In this document: positions 59,753 through 64,000 of the stretch, piece after piece
How positions within the stretch are numbered: the first letter of the stretch is position 1
Layout of the letters: every line of letters starts with the position of its first letter
Origin: Glycomyces harbinensis
Lineage (GTDB): Bacteria; Actinomycetota; Actinomycetes; Mycobacteriales; Micromonosporaceae
Direction of reading: 5' to 3'
Assembly (NCBI RefSeq): GCF_900101745.1
Contig: NZ_FNAD01000019.1
Location: 1 to 64,000 of the forward strand
Length of the DNA stretch: 64,000 nucleotides
Notes under the pieces: model-generated
What the model was told of the DNA's origin: nothing
Seen by the model: only the letters and a program-made list of their open reading frames with translations
Databases searched by the model: none
Position numbers and translations under genes: made by a program

Positions 59753-60898
59753 ATGACGTGGGTCCTATTGGCGGTGGTGTGCCTGGCAGCGGGCGGTTTC
59801 GGCGGTTGGTTCGCGGGTCGGTCGCGGCAGTCGGCGGAGTTGGCGGCGGCGACGGCGCGGTTGGAGGCGGCGTCGGACAACGAGCGGCGGTTGGAGTCGA
59901 CGTTGAAGAACGTCGCGTACGAGGCGACGGATCATTCGCGGCAGGCGGTGGGCGAGGTGCTGGCGCCGATCGCGGAGACGCTGGCGCGGTATGAGAGCCG
60001 TCTGGGGGACGTGGAGCGGGCGCGGGTGGATGCGTACGCGCAGTTGCGCATCCAGTTGTCGGGGGTCGCGGAGACGTCGGAGGATCTGCGGGAGCAGACG
60101 GGTCGGCTGCTGGGTGCGCTGCGGTCGCCGCAGGTGCGGGGGCAGTGGGGCGAGGTGCAGTTGCGGCGGATCGTGGAAGCCGCGGGGATGGTGGAGCATT
60201 GCGATTTCTCGGAGCAGCACAGCGGCATGGTCGACGGGCGCGGGGTGCGTCCGGACCTGGTGGTGCGGTTGTCGGGCGGGCGGACGCTGGTGGTGGATGC
60301 GAAGGCGCCCTTGCAGTCGTATCTGCAGGCGTTGGAGTCGGAGGACGAGGGTCTGCGCGACGAGTTGCTGAAGTCGCACGGGCGGCATCTGCGGCGGCAT
60401 GTGGAGTCGTTGGCGGGCAAGGAGTACTGGCGGGCGTTCGATGACACGCCGGAGATGGTGGTGTTGTTCGTGCCCGCGGACGCGTTCTTGGACGCGGCGT
60501 TGCGGGGGGATCCGGCGCTGCTGGAGGACGCGTTCGGGCGGGGGGTGGTGATCGCGTCGCCGGCGACGTTGATGGCGCTGCTGCGGACGGTGGCGCACAC
60601 GTGGCGGCAGGAGGCTTTGGCGTTGCACGCCAAGGAGGTGCACCGGTTGGGCCGGGAGTTGCACGAGCGGTTGGGTTCGGTGGCGGGGCATTTCTCGCGG
60701 CTGGGTTCGTCGCTGGAGGCGGCGGTGGGTTCGTACAACGCGGCGGTGGCGAGTGTGGAGTCGCGGCTGCTGGTGACGGCGCGGCGCTTCAGCGAGCTGG
60801 AGGTCGCGGGCGAGCCGCCGGAGCGGCTGGACCCGGTGGTGACGCCGACGAGGAAGCCGGCGTGGGACGACGCGGTCGCGGAGCGGGAGCTGCCGTAG
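59753..60898 (+). CDS. rmuC: DNA recombination protein RmuC
   Basis: A 381-residue protein. A short N-terminal hydrophobic helix is followed by a coiled coil (about 25-110) and the RmuC nuclease-like core: GQWGEVQLRRIVEAAGM, RPDLVVRLSGGRTLVVDAKAPL (restriction-endonuclease-type Asp and Lys), VLFVPADAFLDAAL, VIASPATLMALLRTVAHTWRQE. RmuC limits short-inverted-repeat recombination. ATG 59753 is 7 nt after TAGACT. It is convergent with ispH. Confidence 0.93.
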   Translation: MTWVLLAVVCLAAGGFGGWFAGRSRQSAELAAATARLEAASDNERRLESTLKNVAYEATDHSRQAVGEVLAPIAETLARYESRLGDVERARVDAYAQLRIQLSGVAETSEDLREQTGRLLGALRSPQVRGQWGEVQLRRIVEAAGMVEHCDFSEQHSGMVDGRGVRPDLVVRLSGGRTLVVDAKAPLQSYLQALESEDEGLRDELLKSHGRHLRRHVESLAGKEYWRAFDDTPEMVVLFVPADAFLDAALRGDPALLEDAFGRGVVIASPATLMALLRTVAHTWRQEALALHAKEVHRLGRELHERLGSVAGHFSRLGSSLEAAVGSYNAAVASVESRLLVTARRFSELEVAGEPPERLDPVVTPTRKPAWDDAVAERELP

Positions 60899-61031
60899 GG
60901 TCCGAGTCGGGTAGGGCCGGGCCCCGTTCGACCCGAGGCCCTCATGCCGTCCCTAACCCCCACCCTCCCTGGGGAAAGGTAGTCCGATCCTTCCGCGCGG
61001 GTGCGACAGGAATCCCCGCGCGCGGCGCTCT

Positions 61032-61085
61032 TGTCACCCGAAAGAGGGAGCCTGTCCCCCGAAAAGTGCCCGTCTCACCCCGAAA
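61032..61085 (+). repeat. Three short direct repeats between rmuC and ispH
   Basis: TGTCACCCGAAA (61032-61043), TGTCCCCCGAAA (61053-61064) and TCTCACCCCGAAA (61073-61085) recur with about 20-21-bp spacing in the interval between the rmuC and ispH stop codons. The third is part of a GCCCG/CGGGC hairpin that could terminate ispH. Confidence 0.4.
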
Positions 61086-61124
61086 CGGGCGCGGGCGCCG
61101 CCGGAGCGCCACCTCCGGTGGACG

Positions 61125-62105
61125 CTATTTCGCGGCGGCGGCCTTCGCCTTCTCCGCGTTCTTGAGGTCCTTGACGAGTTCGCGCGGCAGCGAGAACGTG
61201 AGCTTCTCGGTGACCGGCTCGAACTCCTCGACGCTGGTGAACCCGCGCTCGGCCAGGTGGGCGAGCACGTCCTGCACCAGGTTGTCGGGCACGGACGCGC
61301 CCGAGGAGAGCCCGACCGAGGCGGCGCCGGCGAGCCAGGCGTCCTCGATCTCGTGGGCGAAGTCGATGAGGTGGCCGCTGCGGGCCCCGTGCTGCACCGC
61401 GACCTCGACGAGCCGCACCGAGTTCGAGGAGTTCTTGGAGCCGACCACGAGCATGACGTCGCAGTCCGCGGCGATGTCCTTGACCACCTGCTGGCGGTTC
61501 TGGGTCGCGTAGCAGATGTCGTCGCTGGGCGGGTTCTGGAGCATCGGCAGGCGCTTCTTGAGCCGGTCGACGGTCTCCATCGTCTCGTCGACCGACAGGG
61601 TCGTCTGCGAGAGCCACACGACCTTCTCGGGGTCGCGGATCGTGACGGCGTCGACGGAGTCGGGGCCGTCGACGAGCTGGATGTGCGCGGGGGCCTCGCC
61701 GGAGGTGCCGATGACCTCTTCGTGGCCCTCGTGGCCGATGAGGAGGATGTCGTAGTCCTCGCGCGCGAAGCGCCGGGCCTCCTGGTGGACCTTGGTCACC
61801 AGCGGGCAGGTCGCGTCGATGGCCTTGAGGCCGCGCTCGGCGGCCTGGTCGTGCACCTCGGGCGCCACGCCGTGGGCGGAGAAGACGACCACCGATCCCG
61901 GCGGCACCTCCTCGTTCTCCTCGACGAAGACCGCGCCCTTGCCCGCGAGGGTCTCGACGACGTGCCGGTTGTGCACGATCTCCTTGCGCACGTAGACGGG
62001 AGCACCGTAGAGCTCCAGCGCCTTCTCGACGGTCACCACGGCTCGGTCCACGCCCGCGCAATACCCGCGCGGCTTGGCCAACAACACTCGCTTCGGGTCT
62101 GCCAC
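61125..62105 (-). CDS. ispH: 4-hydroxy-3-methylbut-2-enyl diphosphate reductase
   Basis: A 326-residue [4Fe-4S] enzyme of the MEP isoprenoid pathway. Cluster cysteines are C16 ([11 protein letters not shown]), C100 ([12 protein letters not shown]) and C198 ([10 protein letters not shown]); SAHGV carries a substrate-binding His and [11 protein letters not shown] the substrate Ser/Asn. It gives IPP and DMAPP from HMBPP. GTG 62105 stands 6 nt after TACCAT (62112-62117, minus), consistent with leaderless transcription. It is divergent from xseA. Confidence 0.96.
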   Translation of the reverse strand: MADPKRVLLAKPRGYCAGVDRAVVTVEKALELYGAPVYVRKEIVHNRHVVETLAGKGAVFVEENEEVPPGSVVVFSAHGVAPEVHDQAAERGLKAIDATCPLVTKVHQEARRFAREDYDILLIGHEGHEEVIGTSGEAPAHIQLVDGPDSVDAVTIRDPEKVVWLSQTTLSVDETMETVDRLKKRLPMLQNPPSDDICYATQNRQQVVKDIAADCDVMLVVGSKNSSNSVRLVEVAVQHGARSGHLIDFAHEIEDAWLAGAASVGLSSGASVPDNLVQDVLAHLAERGFTSVEEFEPVTEKLTFSLPRELVKDLKNAEKAKAAAAK

Positions 62106-62111
62106 GCCTCG

Positions 62112-62155
62112 ATGGTAACCGGCCGCCCGGTTTCGTCACACCCCACAGTTAGGCT
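62112..62155. promoter_or_regulatory. Divergent leaderless promoters of ispH and xseA
   Basis: TACCAT (62112-62117, minus) lies 6 nt before the ispH GTG and TAGGCT (62150-62155, plus) 6 nt before the xseA GTG. The whole intergenic region is only 56 bp, so the two -35 regions overlap. Confidence 0.6.
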
Positions 62156-62161
62156 GGCCAC

Positions 62162-63475
62162 GTGACCGACGAGGTGCGAAGCGGGACCGCGAAGCCCGCC
62201 GCCGGGGCCGATGCGGGGGCCGGGGCCCGGCCGGCCACGGGACCGGGCGCTCCGATGAGCGCCGAGAACCCCTGGCCGCTGCGAGTGGTGTCCAAGAAGA
62301 TCGGCGACTGGCTCGCGCGCCTGGGCGAGGTGTGGACGGAGGGGCAGATCACCGAGATCAGCCACCGCGGCCGCACCGTCTACCTGACGCTGCGCGACCC
62401 GTCGGCCGAGATCTCGATGCGGGTCGTGGACTTCACCGGCGCGGTCGCCGCGTGCGATCCGCCGCTGCGCGACGGCGCGCAGGTCGTGATCCGCGCGCAG
62501 GCGCAGTGGTGGGACAAGAACGGGTCGCTGTCGCTGCATGTGCGCGAGATCCGGCAGGTCGGCCTCGGCGAGCTGCTGGCGCGGCTGGAGCGGCTCAAGC
62601 AGCTCCTGGCCGCCGAGGGCCTGTTCGCGGCCGAGCGCAAGAAGCCGCTGCCGTTCCTGCCCTACCGGATCGGCCTCATCACCGGGCGCGAGTCCGACGC
62701 GATGCGCGACGTGCTCAAGAACGCCAAGGCCCGGCTGCCGTCCGCGGACTTCGCGGTCCGGGAGGTCGCCGTCCAGGGCCCGCGCGCGGTCGCGGAGGTG
62801 TGCGCGGCGCTCGCCGAGCTCGATCGCGATCCCGACGTCGAGGTCATCGTCATCGCGCGCGGCGGCGGTTCGATGGAGGACCTGCTGCCGTTCTCCGACG
62901 AGACGCTGTGCCGGGCGGTCGCCGAGGCGGCCACGCCCGTGATCTCCGCGATCGGGCACGAACCGGACACGCCGATCCTCGACTACGTGGCCGACTGGCG
63001 CGCCTCGACCCCCACGGAGGCCGGGAAGAAGGTCGTCCCCGACCTCGCTGAGGAGCAGCGCGGCCTGAACATCGCACGCACGCGGCTGCGACAGGCGTTG
63101 CATGTGAAGCTCGCCAAGGGGTCCGACGACCTCGCGGCGTTGCGGGCGCGCCCGGTGCTGGCCCGGCCCGAGACGATGCTCGAGGCGCGCGGCGAGGCCG
63201 TCGCGAACCTGGCGCACCGGATGCGCGCGCGGATGGGCTCGCGCCTGGAGCGGTCGATCGACGACCTGGAGCACCTGCGCGCGCGGCTGCGGGCGCTTTC
63301 GCCCCAGTCCACGCTCGACCGCGGGTACGCGATCGTCACCGACACCGAGTCGGGGGCGGTGCTGCGGGAGGCGGCCGACGCCGGAGAGGCCATCGAAGTG
63401 CGGCTCGCGGCGGGGTCGCTGCGGGCGGCCGTCGTGCAGACGGTCACGGAGACAAGGGAGGACGACGCGCAGTGA
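62162..63475 (+). CDS. xseA: Exodeoxyribonuclease VII large subunit
   Basis: A 437-residue nuclease subunit. A Gly/Ala-rich N-terminal extension (about 35 residues) precedes the OB fold (WTEGQITEISHRGRTVYLTLRDPSAEISMRVV) and the catalytic domain (RIGLITGRESDAMRDVLKNAKAR, VIVIARGGGSMEDLLPFSDE, PVISAIGHEPDTPILDYVADWRASTPT), with a helical C-terminus. With XseB it degrades single-stranded DNA. GTG 62162 is leaderless by position, with TAGGCT 6 nt upstream. Its stop overlaps xseB as GTGA. Confidence 0.95.
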   Translation: MTDEVRSGTAKPAAGADAGAGARPATGPGAPMSAENPWPLRVVSKKIGDWLARLGEVWTEGQITEISHRGRTVYLTLRDPSAEISMRVVDFTGAVAACDPPLRDGAQVVIRAQAQWWDKNGSLSLHVREIRQVGLGELLARLERLKQLLAAEGLFAAERKKPLPFLPYRIGLITGRESDAMRDVLKNAKARLPSADFAVREVAVQGPRAVAEVCAALAELDRDPDVEVIVIARGGGSMEDLLPFSDETLCRAVAEAATPVISAIGHEPDTPILDYVADWRASTPTEAGKKVVPDLAEEQRGLNIARTRLRQALHVKLAKGSDDLAALRARPVLARPETMLEARGEAVANLAHRMRARMGSRLERSIDDLEHLRARLRALSPQSTLDRGYAIVTDTESGAVLREAADAGEAIEVRLAAGSLRAAVVQTVTETREDDAQ

Positions 63476-63681
63476 GCGACGAGCGGTTGACGTACGAGGA
63501 GGCCCGGGCCGAGCTGGTGGCCACGGTCGAGCGGCTGGAGGCGGGCGGCGCGACCTTGGAGGAGTCGCTGCAGCTCTGGGAGCGGGGCGAGGCCCTCGCC
63601 GACTTGTGCCAGTCGCATCTCGAAGGCGCACGCGAGCGCCTGAAGGCCCGCACCGAGCCGGACGCCGAAGACGAGGGCTGA
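63472..63681 (+). CDS. xseB: Exodeoxyribonuclease VII small subunit
   Basis: A 69-residue helical protein: LTYEEARAELVATVERLEAGGATLEESLQLWERGEALADLC is the complete XseB signature. It binds the C-terminal helices of XseA. GTG 63472 overlaps the xseA stop as GTGA, so translation is coupled. Confidence 0.95.
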   Translation: MSDERLTYEEARAELVATVERLEAGGATLEESLQLWERGEALADLCQSHLEGARERLKARTEPDAEDEG

Positions 63682-63698
63682 ACCGGGCCGGGCGCGGC

Positions 63699-64000
63699 CT
63701 AGCCGTCGACGGCTTCGGCCACGCCTTCGGCGAGGTCGGGGAGTTCGTTGACGCCGTCGGGCTCGGCGGTCAGGACCACGGTGGCGCCGGCCAGTTCGGC
63801 CACCCAGGCCTCGCCGCTGCTCAACTCGTACGAGGCCCAGGAGACGCCGCCGGATTCGACGGGCGTTCCCGCGCCGGTCAGCTCCTCGTTGACGTCCTCG
63901 ATCGGACCCGTGGTCTGCGCCAGCTGGAGGCCGTCGCCTTCGGGCGAGTACCAGCCGGTCCGCAGGGTGACGAATTCGCCTTCGACCGCCAGGTCGGTCG
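63699..64000 (-). CDS. DUF4245-family protein, C-terminal part (continues beyond window)
   Basis: Reading leftwards from the edge gives about 100 residues ending in a TAG stop at 63699-63701: VEGEFVTLRTGWYSPEGDG, LQLAQTTGPIEDVNEEL, GVSWASYELSSGEAWVAELAGATVVLTA. Mycobacteria carry a DUF4245 protein beside xseA, xseB and ispH, and the sequence and position fit that family. These proteins are usually anchored by an N-terminal TM helix, which would be outside the window. Function unknown. Confidence 0.75.
   Translation of the reverse strand, partial: TDLAVEGEFVTLRTGWYSPEGDGLQLAQTTGPIEDVNEELTGAGTPVESGGVSWASYELSSGEAWVAELAGATVVLTAEPDGVNELPDLAEGVAEAVDG

Overview
The window is chromosomal DNA of a high-GC actinobacterium. 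The evidence is the strong G/C bias at third codon positions, frequent GTG starts, a mycothiol-pathway deacetylase (MshB), a succinate dehydrogenase of the mycobacterial Sdh1 type, an ispH/xseA/xseB/DUF4245 neighbourhood like the one I know from mycobacteria, and many start codons placed 6-8 nt behind a -10 hexamer (leaderless transcription). The family is not decidable from sequence alone; a Glycomyces-like organism is a guess.

Left part (1-11150): the 5' part of an IS5-type transposase runs off the left edge and abuts a minus-strand carbohydrate-utilisation operon. In transcription order this is a LacI regulator, a lipoprotein sugar-binding protein, two ABC permeases, an FAD oxidoreductase, a GH2 beta-mannosidase-like enzyme and a Tat-exported alpha/alpha-barrel-like protein. 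No ABC ATPase is present in the operon, so a shared MsiK-type ATPase elsewhere is likely. Repeated CTCATACGAA/TGAGTACGGA elements in front of lacI and of the binding-protein gene are candidate operators.

11150-17700: a divergent TetR regulator and 14-TM MFS exporter share a 21-bp palindrome. A cupin, a truncated ABC ATPase relic, a PfkB-family sugar kinase, a small unknown protein, a secreted HNH nuclease, a small membrane protein and a DivIVA-like miniprotein follow.

17700-33500: a minus-strand operon encodes an FN3/beta-propeller-like membrane protein, a MoxR ATPase, a DUF58 protein and a transglutaminase-like membrane protein that has lost catalytic Cys and His. Next come a P-loop protein, a fused sirohaem synthase, a class A penicillin-binding protein, SURF1, an M20 peptidase and an M48 protease.

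33900-42830: tRNA-Arg(TCT), MgtC, MshB, the sdhCAB operon, ohrR-ohr with an overlapping double palindrome, a TetR regulator with two identical operators facing a small membrane-protein gene, and ychF.

42830-51990: an N5-(carboxyethyl)ornithine-synthase-like enzyme, a CrtA-like protein, an SDR, a Nudix hydrolase, and a D-amino-acid module (D-threonine aldolase/D-serine dehydratase-like enzyme, RidA, N-acyl-D-amino-acid deacylase) whose last gene overlaps a D-galactonate dehydratase gene.

51990-64000: two tandem paralogous secreted subtilases of different length, an Asp/Gly-rich membrane protein, rmuC, ispH, xseA-xseB and the C-terminus of a DUF4245 protein at the right edge. I saw no CRISPR array, prophage or rRNA.
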